Source: Streptomyces sp. NRRL F-5123 (GTDB taxonomy: Bacteria; Actinomycetota; Actinomycetes; Streptomycetales; Streptomycetaceae). From it: a stretch of DNA of 64,000 bases. Positions within the stretch are counted from its first letter, which is position 1; each line of letters opens with the position of its first letter. Below are positions 1 through 8,934 of this stretch, one piece after another. Both the position numbers and the translations under genes were made by a program. A model generated the notes under the pieces. That model saw nothing but the letters and a program-made list of their open reading frames with translations. It was not told the origin of the DNA and did not search any database. The DNA lies in assembly GCF_000721495.1 (NCBI RefSeq), contig NZ_JOHY01000045.1, forward strand, positions 1-64,000, given 5' to 3'.

Positions 1-3000
1 GGGGCCGTTGGGCGCGGTCAGGCCGTTGCTCGCGCCGTCCTGGTTGACGGCCGAGCCGCGGACGACGGCAAGGACCCGGTGGCCGTTGCGCCGCGCGTCG
101 GACAGCCGCTCCAGCAGGACGAGCCCGGCGCCCTCGCTCCACCCCGTCCCGTCGGCCGCGGCGGCGAAGGGCTTGCAGCGGCCGTCGGGGGCGAGACCGC
201 CCTGCCGGGAGAACTCCACGAACATCCCCGGCGTGGCCATCACCGTCACGCCGCCCGCGAGCGCGAGGTTGCACTCGCCCTCGCGCAGCGCCCGCGCGGC
301 CAGGTGGAGGGCCACCAGCGACGACGAGCACGCCGTGTCGACGGTGAGGGCGGGGCCCTGGAGGCCCAGCGCGTACGCCACCCGGCCCGACACGACGCTC
401 GGCGTGCTCCCGGTGAGCAGGTGCCCGCCGATGTCGGACGCGGCCTCGTACAGGCGGGGGCCGTAGTCGGCGGTGGTGGCGCCGACGAAGACGCCGGTCG
501 CGCTGCCCTTCAGCGAGCCGGGCGCGACACCGGCCCGCTCCAGCAGGCCCCAGGAGAGCTCCAGGAGGATGCGCTGCTGCGGGTCCATGGCCAGGGCCTC
601 GCGCGGGCTGATGCCGAAGAACTCCGCGTCGAAGTCGCCCGCCCCGGCCAGGAAGCCGCCCCGGCCCGTGGCGCTGTCGCCGTCGGCGACCTCCCAGCCA
701 CGGTCGGCGGGGAAGTCCCCGATCGCGTCGGCGCCCTCGTCCACCAGCCGCCACAGCGCCTCGCCGGAGTCCGCGCCGCCCGGGTAGCGGCAGTGCACGG
801 CCACGACGGCGACGGCCTCCCCGGCCGCCGGGCGGTGCGCCGCCGCCGTCGCGCCCTGGGACCCGGTACGTCCGGCGCGCAGCCACGCCGCCAGCTCGCG
901 GGGCGTCGGGTGGTCGAAGGTGACGGTCGCGGCCACCGTGCCGCCGGTGGCCGCGGTGAGCCGTTCGGCCAGCTCGGTCGCCGCGAGCGAGTCGAAGCCC
1001 AGCTCGCGGAAGGTCAGTTCGGGGTCGACCCGCTCGGGCCCGTCATGCCCCAGCACGAGCGCGGTCTGCGCCCGGACGAGCCCCAGCACGTCGCCCGCGG
1101 CGGCGCCGCCCTCGCGGGGCGGGTGCGAACGGCCGGGCGCGTCCCCGGCTGTCGGGCTGCTGTCGGTGCTCGCGTCCCCGGCTGTCGGGCTGCTGTCGGT
1201 GCTCGGGTCCCCGGCTGTCGGGCTGCTGTCGGTGTCCGGGGACCCGGCTGCCGCGCTGCCGCCCGCGCCCGGGTCCCCGGCCGCCGCGCTGCTGTCCGCG
1301 CCCGGGCCCCCGCTCGTCGCGCTGCCGCCCGCGTGGCCGGTGCCCGCGGTGAGCGCGCGGGGCCCGTACGCGCCGCCCTCCCAGCCCGCCGACTTCCCAG
1401 CCCCCTCGACGGGTTGACCGGGCAGGTCCGGTGCGCCCGCCACCGCGTCGGGCCAGTGGCGTGTCCGCTGGAAGGCGTACGTCGGCAGGCTCGTCCGGCG
1501 CGGGGCGTACGCGGCGAAGGAGGCCGCCCAGTCGACGTCGGCGCCCCGCACGTGCGCCTGGGCCATCGCTGTCGCGAAGGACTCCGCCTCGGGCCGCCCG
1601 CGGCGCTGGACCGCGACGGCGGCGGGCGCGGGCCCGTCACCGGTGTGCGCGGCGGCGGTCTCACGGGCCATTCCGGTGAGCGAGGCGTCGGGGCCGAGTT
1701 CGAGGAAGGTGGTCACGCCCGCGTCGCACAGGTGCCGGACGCCGTCCGCGAAGAGGACGGTCCGGCGGGCGTGGTCCGCCCAGTAGCCGGGGGAGCGCAA
1801 CTGCTCGGCGGTGGCGGGGGCGCCGGTGACGTTCGAGACGACAGGGATCGCGGGCGGCGCGAAGTCCAGCCCCGCGGCTACCTCGCGCAACTCGTCGAGC
1901 ACGCCGTCCAGATGGGCGGAGTGGAAGGCGTGGCTGACCTTGAGCAGCGTGGCCTTGCGGCCGCATTCCCGCCAGGCGGCGGTCGCCGCCGCGACCGCGT
2001 CGCGGTCGCCGGAGACGACCACGGACGAGGGCGCGTTGACGGCGGCCAGACCCACCCGACCGTCGATGCCCGCGAGGGCGTCGAGGGCCTCCTCGGGGGT
2101 GGCCTGCCACGCCGCCATCGCGCCGTCCGCGGTGACGGACTGCATGAGCCGCCCGCGCGCGGCGACCAGCGCGCAGGCGTCCGGGAGCGACAGCACCCCG
2201 GCCGCGTGCGCGGCGGTGATCTCGCCGACCGAGTGGCCCAGCAGGGCGTCCGGCCGGACGCCCCAGGACTCGACCAGGCGGAAGAGCGCCGTCTGGAACG
2301 CGAAGAGCGCGGGCTGCGTGAATTCCGTGCGGTCCAGCGGCGCGCCGCCGGCCCCGTCAGCCGCGCCTCCGGAGGTCATGACGTCCAGCAGCCGCACCCC
2401 GAGCAGCGGGTCCAGGGCCGCGCACACCTCGCGCAGCGCGTCGCCGAAGACGGGGTGGGCGGCGGAGAGCCCGGCGCCCATGCCGGGACGCTGGCTGCCC
2501 TGGCCGCTGAAGAGGAAGGCGACGCCGCCGGTGACCGTACGGCCGCGTACGAGACCGGGTGCCTCCCGCCCGGCGGCCAGCGCGTCCAGCTCGCCCAGCA
2601 GTTCGTCCTCGCCCGAGCCGAGCAAGACGGCCCGGTGCGGGAAGGCCGTCCGGGTGGTGGCGAGGGCGTGGCCGACGTCGACCGGGTGCGCTCCGGGATG
2701 GGCCGCCAAGTGCCCGCGCAGGGCGGCGGCCTGGGCCGGCAGCGCCTGCGGGCCCGCCGCCGACACGACCCACGCGGTGACCGGCGGCGCGCTGCGGGCC
2801 TCCGGCTCCGCCGGGGGAGGCGCCGCGGGCGCGGGGGGCTCGGTGAGGACGACGTGGCAGTTCGTGCCGCCCATGCCGAAGGAGCTGACCCCCGCCGTGA
2901 GCGGGCGGCGCTCGTCGGGCCAGGGCCCGTAGACCGTCTGCACCCGCAGGCCCAGCTCCTCCAGCGGGATCGCCGGGTTGGGCGCGGTGAAGTGCAGGCT

Positions 3001-4200
3001 CGGCGGCAGCCGCCGGTGGCGGATGCTCAGCACGGTCTTGAGCAGGCCCGCGATGCCCGCGGCGGCTTCCAGGTGGCCCAGGTTGGTCTTCGCCGAGCCG
3101 ACCCGAAGCGGCGCGCCCGCCGGGCGCCCACCCAGTGCGGCGCCCAGCGCGGCGGCCTCGACCGGGTCGCCGACGGGCGTGCCGGTGCCGTGCAGTTCGA
3201 CGTACTGCAGATCGGCCGGCGACACCGCGGCCCGCTGCCATGCCTCCCGCAGCACCTCCTCCTGCGCCCCGGGGTCGGGCCGGGTCAGCCCGTCGGTCGC
3301 CCCGTCGTTGTTGACGGCGCTGCCCGCGATCACGCAGTGCACACGGTCGCCGTCCGCGAGCGCGGCGGCGAGCGGCTTGAGGAGCACCATGCCGCCGCCC
3401 TCGCCGCGGACGAACCCGTCCGCACCGGCGTCGAACGTGCGGCACCGCCCGCCGGCCGCGAAGCCGCGGAACTGCCCCTCGGCCGCCCGCATGCTCTCCG
3501 GCGCGAGGATGAGGTTGACCCCGCCCGCGAAGGCGAGGTCCGCCTCGCCGCGGCGCAGGCTCTCGCACGCCAGGTGCACCGCGACCAGCCCCGAGGACTG
3601 CGCCGTGTCCACCGTCATGCTGGGGCCGCGCAGCCCCAGCCGGTGCGAGACGCGGTTGGCGATGATGCCCCGCTGGAGGCCCGCCATGGAGTGCCGGCCC
3701 ATGCCGCCGGAATCGCCCGCGCCGCCGGGACCGCTGGTGCCCAGGCCCCGCAGCAGCGCCGCGTAGTCGTCCCAGATCGCGCCGGTGTAGACGGCGGTGC
3801 GGCTGCCCGCGAGCGCGGCGGGGCGGATGCCCGCGTCCTCCGCGGCCTCCCAGGCCAGTTCCAGCATCAGCCGCTGCTGCGGGTCCATCGCGACCGCCTC
3901 GCGCGGCGGGATGCCGAAGAAGGCGGCGTCGAAGGTGTCGACGCGGTCCAGCAGCCCCGCGGTCCAGGGCGCCGCCCCGGGCGGGGCCGGCAGCCGGGAT
4001 CCCGGCACGGGCCCGACGGCGTCCCCGCCCTCCCGCAGCAGGGTCCAGAAGGCCTCGGGGCCGGGCGCCTTCGGCAGCCGGCAGGACATCCCCACAATCG
4101 CCACGGGCTCGGCGGGGGACGCGCAGGGGAGGGGGGAGGCGACGGAAGCGGAAGGCGCGGAAGGCGGCGCCGGTGCGAGGGCTGGGCGTGGGCCGGCCAT
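1..4200 (-). CDS. Modular type I polyketide synthase, KSQ loading module plus first extension KS (partial)
   Basis: This is the N-terminal 1400 residues of a giant PKS that continues past the left edge of the window. The domains in order are KSQ (about 31-450), AT (about 555-860), a repeat-rich linker (about 960-1025), ACP (about 1040-1105, GFDSL motif) and an extension KS (from about 1127). In the first KS the active-site Cys is replaced by Gln (TVDTAQSSG, Gln 201), the mark of a decarboxylating KSQ loading domain. The second KS keeps Cys (TVDTACSSS, Cys 1291). The AT has GHSVGE and HAFH, typical of malonyl-CoA selection, so an acetyl starter is inferred. The start at 4200 follows a GGGGG stretch; an in-frame ATG at 4215 is an alternative. 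The reading frame is consistent from the start to the edge. Confidence 0.95.
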   Translation of the reverse strand, partial: MAGPRPALAPAPPSAPSASVASPLPCASPAEPVAIVGMSCRLPKAPGPEAFWTLLREGGDAVGPVPGSRLPAPPGAAPWTAGLLDRVDTFDAAFFGIPPREAVAMDPQQRLMLELAWEAAEDAGIRPAALAGSRTAVYTGAIWDDYAALLRGLGTSGPGGAGDSGGMGRHSMAGLQRGIIANRVSHRLGLRGPSMTVDTAQSSGLVAVHLACESLRRGEADLAFAGGVNLILAPESMRAAEGQFRGFAAGGRCRTFDAGADGFVRGEGGGMVLLKPLAAALADGDRVHCVIAGSAVNNDGATDGLTRPDPGAQEEVLREAWQRAAVSPADLQYVELHGTGTPVGDPVEAAALGAALGGRPAGAPLRVGSAKTNLGHLEAAAGIAGLLKTVLSIRHRRLPPSLHFTAPNPAIPLEELGLRVQTVYGPWPDERRPLTAGVSSFGMGGTNCHVVLTEPPAPAAPPPAEPEARSAPPVTAWVVSAAGPQALPAQAAALRGHLAAHPGAHPVDVGHALATTRTAFPHRAVLLGSGEDELLGELDALAAGREAPGLVRGRTVTGGVAFLFSGQGSQRPGMGAGLSAAHPVFGDALREVCAALDPLLGVRLLDVMTSGGAADGAGGAPLDRTEFTQPALFAFQTALFRLVESWGVRPDALLGHSVGEITAAHAAGVLSLPDACALVAARGRLMQSVTADGAMAAWQATPEEALDALAGIDGRVGLAAVNAPSSVVVSGDRDAVAAATAAWRECGRKATLLKVSHAFHSAHLDGVLDELREVAAGLDFAPPAIPVVSNVTGAPATAEQLRSPGYWADHARRTVLFADGVRHLCDAGVTTFLELGPDASLTGMARETAAAHTGDGPAPAAVAVQRRGRPEAESFATAMAQAHVRGADVDWAASFAAYAPRRTSLPTYAFQRTRHWPDAVAGAPDLPGQPVEGAGKSAGWEGGAYGPRALTAGTGHAGGSATSGGPGADSSAAAGDPGAGGSAAAGSPDTDSSPTAGDPSTDSSPTAGDASTDSSPTAGDAPGRSHPPREGGAAAGDVLGLVRAQTALVLGHDGPERVDPELTFRELGFDSLAATELAERLTAATGGTVAATVTFDHPTPRELAAWLRAGRTGSQGATAAAHRPAAGEAVAVVAVHCRYPGGADSGEALWRLVDEGADAIGDFPADRGWEVADGDSATGRGGFLAGAGDFDAEFFGISPREALAMDPQQRILLELSWGLLERAGVAPGSLKGSATGVFVGATTADYGPRLYEAASDIGGHLLTGSTPSVVSGRVAYALGLQGPALTVDTACSSSLVALHLAARALREGECNLALAGGVTVMATPGMFVEFSRQGGLAPDGRCKPFAAAADGTGWSEGAGLVLLERLSDARRNGHRVLAVVRGSAVNQDGASNGLTAPNGP
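1141..1325 (-). repeat. 33-bp tandem repeat inside the PKS AT-ACP linker
   Basis: A 33-bp unit starts at 1141, 1174, 1207, 1240 and 1273, with a decayed copy from 1306. The first three copies are nearly identical and the others diverge. Because 33 is a multiple of 3, the array encodes an 11-residue repeat of the type DSSPTAGDxST, rich in Ser, Thr, Pro and Asp. It acts as a flexible interdomain linker between AT and ACP. Confidence 0.9.
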
Positions 4201-4824
4201 GAAACCCCCATACATGAATCGCGGAATCACCTGTCATGCGCGCAGGACATGCCCGGAACGCCATTCATTCTCGGAGCGGCCCCTAAAGATGATCTAACCG
4301 TCGCCGGCCGCCCACGTTTCGGACGTTTACGCGTCGCCGGTCAGGCAAAATGGACATCACCCGTGCAAGCCGGGCAACCGGGCATGAGGTGCGCCGGTCC
4401 CCGCCGTCCGCCGGGGAGTGGCGGAAAGCTGCCGCTACGCATTCGCGCAGGTCCGCCCCCGCGGCCCCGGTCCGTGGCGCGGGCAAGGAAGTCCGCCCGT
4501 GGCGGACGTGCCGGATGTCGGATTGGTCACCGCGCGGCCATTTGGCTGTCGGTTGACCGACCCTCACACCGTTGTGCAAGGTGTAGCTATGATGCGTTGA
4601 TGCTCCTTGCCACAAGCGAATGAATGGCCCTTCTCCCGCCGGACCGGCGCGTGAGAGCTGCCCGCCAGGCGAAGTCCCGGCACTGTGGCCGGACTTGTGT
4701 CACCGGCTGGCGGATTCCCCTACGCTCGACAACAGGGTGATTCTCGAGTGCTAAAAAAACATATGGAAAACAGCATGTGCCCTTGCCTGGCCGGCGTATG
4801 TCCGCCGGCGGAAGGCGCGGTGCG
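4201..4824. other. Divergent intergenic region between the PKS and SARP genes
   Basis: About 620 bases without a convincing gene separate the leftward PKS from the rightward SARP pair, so promoters for both must lie here. An imperfect 9-bp direct repeat, ACGTTTCGG then ACGTTTACG, lies at 4314-4331, about 110 bases upstream of the PKS start; SARP-type activators often bind short direct repeats. A short A-rich patch at 4751-4770 precedes the first SARP. No clear -35/-10 pair was found. Confidence 0.5.
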
Positions 4825-5589
4825 ATGAGGTACGAGATACTCGGCCCGCTGCGCCTGGCCGAAGGAGCGTCGACCCGGCTGGTCGGCGCCCGCAAGGTCG
4901 AGGTCCTGCTGGCGGCGCTGCTGGTGCGGGCCGGTGAGCCGGTGTGCAGCGACGACCTCGCCAAGGAGATCTGGGGCACCCGTGCGCCCCGCCAGACCCA
5001 GGCCGCCCTGCACGTCTACGTGTCCCAGTTGCGCAAGTCGCTGCGGCTGCCCGGCCGGAGCGAGAGCCCGGTCGTGACCGCCCGTGGCGGCTACACGCTG
5101 CGGCTGGGCACCGACGAACTGGACTTCGCCCTCTTCCAGGCCCTGGTGCGCACCGGGCGCGCGGCCCAGGAGGACGGCCGGCTGCAGGAGGCGTGCGAGG
5201 CCTACGAGGAGGGCCTCGGCCTCTGGCGCGGACCGGCCCTCGAGGAACTGCGCGACGGCGGCATCGTCAACGGATTCGTGTGCTGGGCCGAACAGGCCCG
5301 GCTGGACTGCATGGAGCGCTTCGTCGAGACCGGCCTGGCACTGGGCCGGCACCGCGAATTCATCGGCTACCTCTACGCGCGGATAGAGGAACTCCCGCTG
5401 CACGAGTCCTTCTACCGTCGGCTCATGCTCGCGCTGTACCGTTCCGGTTGCAGAGCCGACGCCCTCGACGTCTACCGCTCGGCGCGGACGGTACTCGTCG
5501 AGGAACTCGGACTCGAACCGTCCGCCGCACTCCAGCAATTGCACCACGCCGTGCTCGTCGACGCCCCGGAACTGGCGGCGCCCCGGTGA
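4825..5589 (+). CDS. SARP-family transcriptional activator (first of two)
   Basis: This 254-residue protein has the size and layout of small Streptomyces antibiotic regulatory proteins such as ActII-ORF4 and DnrI. It has an OmpR-like winged helix (about 1-95, beginning MRYEILGPLRL) followed by a bacterial transcriptional activation domain of helical repeats (about 100-250). The ATG at 4825 is chosen because GGAAGG precedes it at 4811 and because the next gene begins with the same residues; an upstream ATG at 4777 would add 16 residues unlike the family. It sits 58 bases before a paralogue and beside the PKS, so it probably activates the PKS cluster by binding direct repeats near -35. Confidence 0.93.
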   Translation: MRYEILGPLRLAEGASTRLVGARKVEVLLAALLVRAGEPVCSDDLAKEIWGTRAPRQTQAALHVYVSQLRKSLRLPGRSESPVVTARGGYTLRLGTDELDFALFQALVRTGRAAQEDGRLQEACEAYEEGLGLWRGPALEELRDGGIVNGFVCWAEQARLDCMERFVETGLALGRHREFIGYLYARIEELPLHESFYRRLMLALYRSGCRADALDVYRSARTVLVEELGLEPSAALQQLHHAVLVDAPELAAPR

Positions 5590-5647
5590 GTGCCCGTACG
5601 TACTGAACGTCCGTCAGGTAAAACGGTCCGGACTTTACGGGGGTAAC

Positions 5648-6388
5648 ATGCGGTACGAGATACTGGGTCCTCTCCGGGTGGACGACGAGCGGGGGAGTTC
5701 CCCGCTCGGCGCGGAGCGACTGGCGACCCTGCTGGCCGTGCTGCTCATCCGATCCGATCAGGTCGTCCCGGCGGAACAGATTTCCCGCGAACTGTGGGGC
5801 GAAACACCGCCGCACCGCACCACGGCCACCCTCTACGTCTGCATTTCCCGGCTCCGCAAGTTCCTCGACCGGCCGGGGCGGCGCAATCCCATCCTCACCC
5901 GGCCCGGCGGATACATGCTGTGCCGGGCCGCCAGCGAATGCGACGCCGACGTCTTCGAGCGGCTGATGGCCACGGGCCGCAAGAGCGCCAGGTCCGGGCA
6001 ACCGGAAGCCGCCGCCGCGAGCTTCGACAGCGCCATGCGGCTGTGGCGCGGCGCCGCACTCGCCAACGTCCGCTCTGGCCCGCTCGTCACCGGCTTCCGC
6101 CGGCGGCTGGACGAGATGCGGATCGAGTGCTCCGAGATGTTCGCGCAGACCCGCCTCGACCTCGGCCGCCACGAGGAGGTCATCGCCCCGCTGCGCTCGC
6201 TCGTCACCGAGTTCCCGCTGCGGGAGGTCTTCTACCGGCAGTTGATGCTCGCGCTCTACCGCTCCGACCGGAAGTCCGAGGCCCTCGGCATCTACGACTC
6301 CGCGTGCCGGGTCCTGGACCGGGAGACCGGACTGGAACCGGGCCGGGACCTCCGCCAGCTCCGGCACGCGGTCCTGGCCTCCCTCTGA
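5648..6388 (+). CDS. SARP-family transcriptional activator (second of two)
   Basis: This 246-residue protein is a paralogue of the preceding gene with the same winged helix plus activation-domain layout. It begins MRYEILGPLRV, and the fold ends in the typical GLEPG...LRQLRHAVL segment. A GGGGG stretch lies just upstream of the ATG. Two full SARPs in tandem suggest either duplication followed by specialisation or two levels of control over the neighbouring PKS cluster. The protein acts in the cytoplasm on DNA. No frameshift or truncation is visible. Confidence 0.93.
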   Translation: MRYEILGPLRVDDERGSSPLGAERLATLLAVLLIRSDQVVPAEQISRELWGETPPHRTTATLYVCISRLRKFLDRPGRRNPILTRPGGYMLCRAASECDADVFERLMATGRKSARSGQPEAAAASFDSAMRLWRGAALANVRSGPLVTGFRRRLDEMRIECSEMFAQTRLDLGRHEEVIAPLRSLVTEFPLREVFYRQLMLALYRSDRKSEALGIYDSACRVLDRETGLEPGRDLRQLRHAVLASL

Positions 6389-6425
6389 TGCCGGCCGCCC
6401 CCGCCCCGTCCCGTCGATGGAGTAG

Positions 6426-7082
6426 GTGAACGTGGTGCCTGCGGTTCCGGTCAGTGTCGTCATCGTCGACCACCACCCCGTCGTCCGCGCGGGGCTCTCG
6501 ACCTGGTGCGCGGCGGCAGAGGGGCCCATCGAGGTCGTCGCCGAGGGCCCGGACGTGTCCGTCGCGCTGTACGGTCCGGGCCGCGCCGCGGACGTCGTCG
6601 TGCTGGAACTCCTCCCGCGCGACGGTCGCCCCACCTGCGCCGAGCTGCACGAACTGGTCGCGCAGCAGCGCAGGATCGTCGGATACACCATGCGCGGCGG
6701 CCCGGAGCCCGCCCTCGCCCGGATGGATCTGGGCTCCACCGCCGTGATCACCCGGGCAGCCGAGCAGTGGCACCTGGTGACCGCGATCCGGGCGGCCGCC
6801 GCCGGGGTCCGCTACACCCCGCCGCGGCAGGCTTCCGGCCGCCGGTGCCCGCCCGACCGCCCCCTGCTGTCGGCGCGGGAGCTGGAGGTGCTCGTGTCCT
6901 GGTTCCGCTCGGAGTCCAAGGGCGTCGTGGCCAAGAGCCTGGGCATCTCCGAACGCACCGTCAACACCTATCTGGACCGGGTGCGGATCAAGTACGCCAA
7001 CGCGGGCCGTCCCGCGAGCACCAAGGCGAAACTCATGGCGAGAGCCGTGCAGGACGGTCTCATCTCGCTCGACGAGTTGTGA
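6426..7082 (+). CDS. LuxR/NarL-type response regulator with a pseudo-receiver
   Basis: This protein of 216-218 residues has an N-terminal receiver-like domain (about 8-130) and a C-terminal LuxR helix-turn-helix (about 150-215, LSARELEVL...ISERTVNTYLDRVRIKY). In the receiver the acidic pair has become VDHH and the phospho-acceptor Asp is Glu (VVVLELLP), so classical phosphorylation is unlikely. This recalls atypical pathway regulators such as RedZ. GTG codons at 6426 and 6432 are both possible; GGAG at 6419 is better spaced for 6432. The gene follows the SARPs closely and probably works with them. Confidence 0.85.
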   Translation: MNVVPAVPVSVVIVDHHPVVRAGLSTWCAAAEGPIEVVAEGPDVSVALYGPGRAADVVVLELLPRDGRPTCAELHELVAQQRRIVGYTMRGGPEPALARMDLGSTAVITRAAEQWHLVTAIRAAAAGVRYTPPRQASGRRCPPDRPLLSARELEVLVSWFRSESKGVVAKSLGISERTVNTYLDRVRIKYANAGRPASTKAKLMARAVQDGLISLDEL

Positions 7083-7205
7083 GATCCGCACGATGCCGCG
7101 TGCCCGCGCGCACCCGAGACTGTCATGGAGCGACAACGCCGGGCGAACGGCGCCCGGACGGCACCGACAGGTCAGCAGCACGAACGTGAAGGGAGCACCA
7201 CTGCC

Positions 7206-7424
7206 ATGACGTCCGCACCCCCGCCCAACGTCATCCTCCGCGGCGGCCCCGAGCAGTTCGCCCCGCCCTCGCACACCCGCTACGTGGACGACACGGACAC
7301 CAAGCTGAAGCTCTTCGTCGGCAACGCCTGGGAGCACTACGAGCCCACTGAGGAGTTCATGGAGCACGACGGCCGCAACCTGCGGGTCTTCGAGTGGAGC
7401 CGCCGCACGTACGTCGCCGAGTGA
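7206..7424 (+). CDS. DUF5988-type small protein
   Basis: This 72-residue acidic protein contains the segments RYVDDTDTKLKLF, YEPT and RVFEWSRRTYVAE. These resemble the DUF5988 family of short actinobacterial proteins found beside natural product regulators; the family assignment is from memory of its conserved pattern. There is no signal peptide or membrane segment. The ATG at 7206 follows GAAGGGAG at suitable spacing. Its biochemical function is unknown. It is the last gene of the cluster-side block before the rhamnose genes, so it likely marks the cluster boundary. Confidence 0.75.
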   Translation: MTSAPPPNVILRGGPEQFAPPSHTRYVDDTDTKLKLFVGNAWEHYEPTEEFMEHDGRNLRVFEWSRRTYVAE

Positions 7425-7473
7425 GCGAGGCGCGGGCGGTCCCCGCGGGGCGGACACCGCCGCCCCGCGAGGG

Positions 7474-8934
7474 TCACCGGCCGATCCGGCGGGCCGCCGC
7501 GTCCCACGCGGCGCCGTCGCCCGCCGGCTCGTAGCGCACCACCGGCTGCGTCGCGGCCAGCAGGGCCCGCGTCGCCGCGCGGCCCGGCAGCAGTCCGCGG
7601 GCGCGGGCCTGGACCAGGACGTTGCCCAGCGCCGCGGCCTCGGCGGGCCCGGCGACCACCGGCAGCCCGCAGGCGTCGGCGGTCAGCCGGCACAGCAGGG
7701 CGTTGCGGGCCCCGCCGCCCACGACGTGCACCACGTCCACCGGCCGGTCGGCGAGCGCCGCCGCCTCCCGCACCGCCGCCCGGTGGGCGAGCGCGAGGGA
7801 GTCCAGGACGCAGCGGGTGGTCCCCGCCCGCGTGGCCGGTGCAGGCTGGCCGGTGGCCCGGCACGCCGCGGCGATACGCTCCGGCATCCCGCCCGGCGCC
7901 AGGAAGGCCGGGTCGGCGGCGTCCACGACCGACCGCAGTCCCGGCACCCGCGCCGCCTCCCGCAGCAGCGGTACCGGATCGGTCACGTCCCAGGCGCGCA
8001 TGCACTCCTGGAGCAGCCACAGGCCCACGACGTTGCGCAGGTAGCGGACGGTGCCGTCGACGCCCAACTCGTTGGTGAAGTTGGCGGCACGGCTGGCCTC
8101 GGTCAGGACAGGGGCGTCGAGTTCCAGCCCGGCGAGCGACCAGGTGCCGGTGCATATGTACGCGAAGTGTTCGCCGGCGGCCGCAGGCACGGCCGCGACC
8201 GCGGAGGCGGTGTCGTGCGAGCCGACCGCGGTGACGGGCACCGGGCCGTCGAGCCCGGTCTCGGCGAGGACGGCGGGCAGCAGGACGCCGGCCGGGTCGC
8301 CGGGGCGGCGCAGCGGTGCGAACAGGTTCAGGTCGACACCGGCGGCCGCGGCCACCTCGGAAGCCCACCGGCCGGTGCGGGGGTCCAGGAGCTGGGTGGT
8401 GGAGGCGTTGGTCAGCTCGGTGCCCTGCTCGCCGGTGAGCCAGTACGCGATCAGGTCGGGGACGAGCAGCAGCCGCCGGGCGGCCGCGAGCTGGGCCGTG
8501 CCGCGGGCGGCGGCGAGCTGGTAGAGGGTGTTGAAGGGCGCGTACTGCACACCGGTCGCCGCGTACAGGGCGGCGGGCGGCATCCGCGCCCACACGTCCC
8601 CTGCGACGCCCTCGGTGCGCGGGTCGCGGTAGTGCACCGGGTTGCCCAGCAGCCGCCCGTCGGCGTCGAGCAGCCCGTAGTCGACGGCCCAGCCGTCGAC
8701 GCCGACGGAGTCCGGCCGTCCGCCGGCGGCGCCCGCCAGCCGCAGCCCGTCCAGGACGCCGCGGTGCAGCGCCAGCACGTCCCAGTGCAGGGTGCCGCCC
8801 ACGGTGACGGGCCGGTTGGGGAAGCGGTGGGCCTCGGTGAGGTCGAGGGTGCCGGGGCCGACGCGGCCGACCATGACGCGCCCGTTGGACGCGCCGAGGT
8901 CGACCGCGGCGAAGGTCCCGTGATCGGCGGTCAT
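7474..8934 (-). CDS. rhaB: Rhamnulokinase
   Basis: This 486-residue member of the FGGY sugar kinase family phosphorylates L-rhamnulose to L-rhamnulose 1-phosphate in the cytoplasm. The N-terminal phosphate-binding loop reads AAVDLGASNGRV and the C-terminal nucleotide-binding part includes VHVVGGGARNALLCRL. The length is normal for RhaB. Its start codon overlaps the stop of the upstream aldolase-dehydrogenase (ATGA), so the two are translationally coupled. It is the last gene of the operon rhaI-rhaD-rhaB. Confidence 0.93.
   Translation of the reverse strand: MTADHGTFAAVDLGASNGRVMVGRVGPGTLDLTEAHRFPNRPVTVGGTLHWDVLALHRGVLDGLRLAGAAGGRPDSVGVDGWAVDYGLLDADGRLLGNPVHYRDPRTEGVAGDVWARMPPAALYAATGVQYAPFNTLYQLAAARGTAQLAAARRLLLVPDLIAYWLTGEQGTELTNASTTQLLDPRTGRWASEVAAAAGVDLNLFAPLRRPGDPAGVLLPAVLAETGLDGPVPVTAVGSHDTASAVAAVPAAAGEHFAYICTGTWSLAGLELDAPVLTEASRAANFTNELGVDGTVRYLRNVVGLWLLQECMRAWDVTDPVPLLREAARVPGLRSVVDAADPAFLAPGGMPERIAAACRATGQPAPATRAGTTRCVLDSLALAHRAAVREAAALADRPVDVVHVVGGGARNALLCRLTADACGLPVVAGPAEAAALGNVLVQARARGLLPGRAATRALLAATQPVVRYEPAGDGAAWDAAARRIGR

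Noticed and set aside
1141..1325. Possible CRISPR-like array
   Set aside because: The units are directly adjacent with no unique spacers and they keep the PKS reading frame, so this is a coding minisatellite.
4553..4590. TTGACC with a downstream TAGCTA as a promoter toward the SARP genes
   Set aside because: The gap of about 25 bases is too long for a normal sigma-70-type promoter.
79..4623. A 1.5-kilocodon plus-strand frame over the PKS
   Set aside because: It is the antisense shadow of the PKS. It gives Arg/Ala/Gly-rich sequence with repeats that mirror the linker minisatellite, and no recognisable domain.
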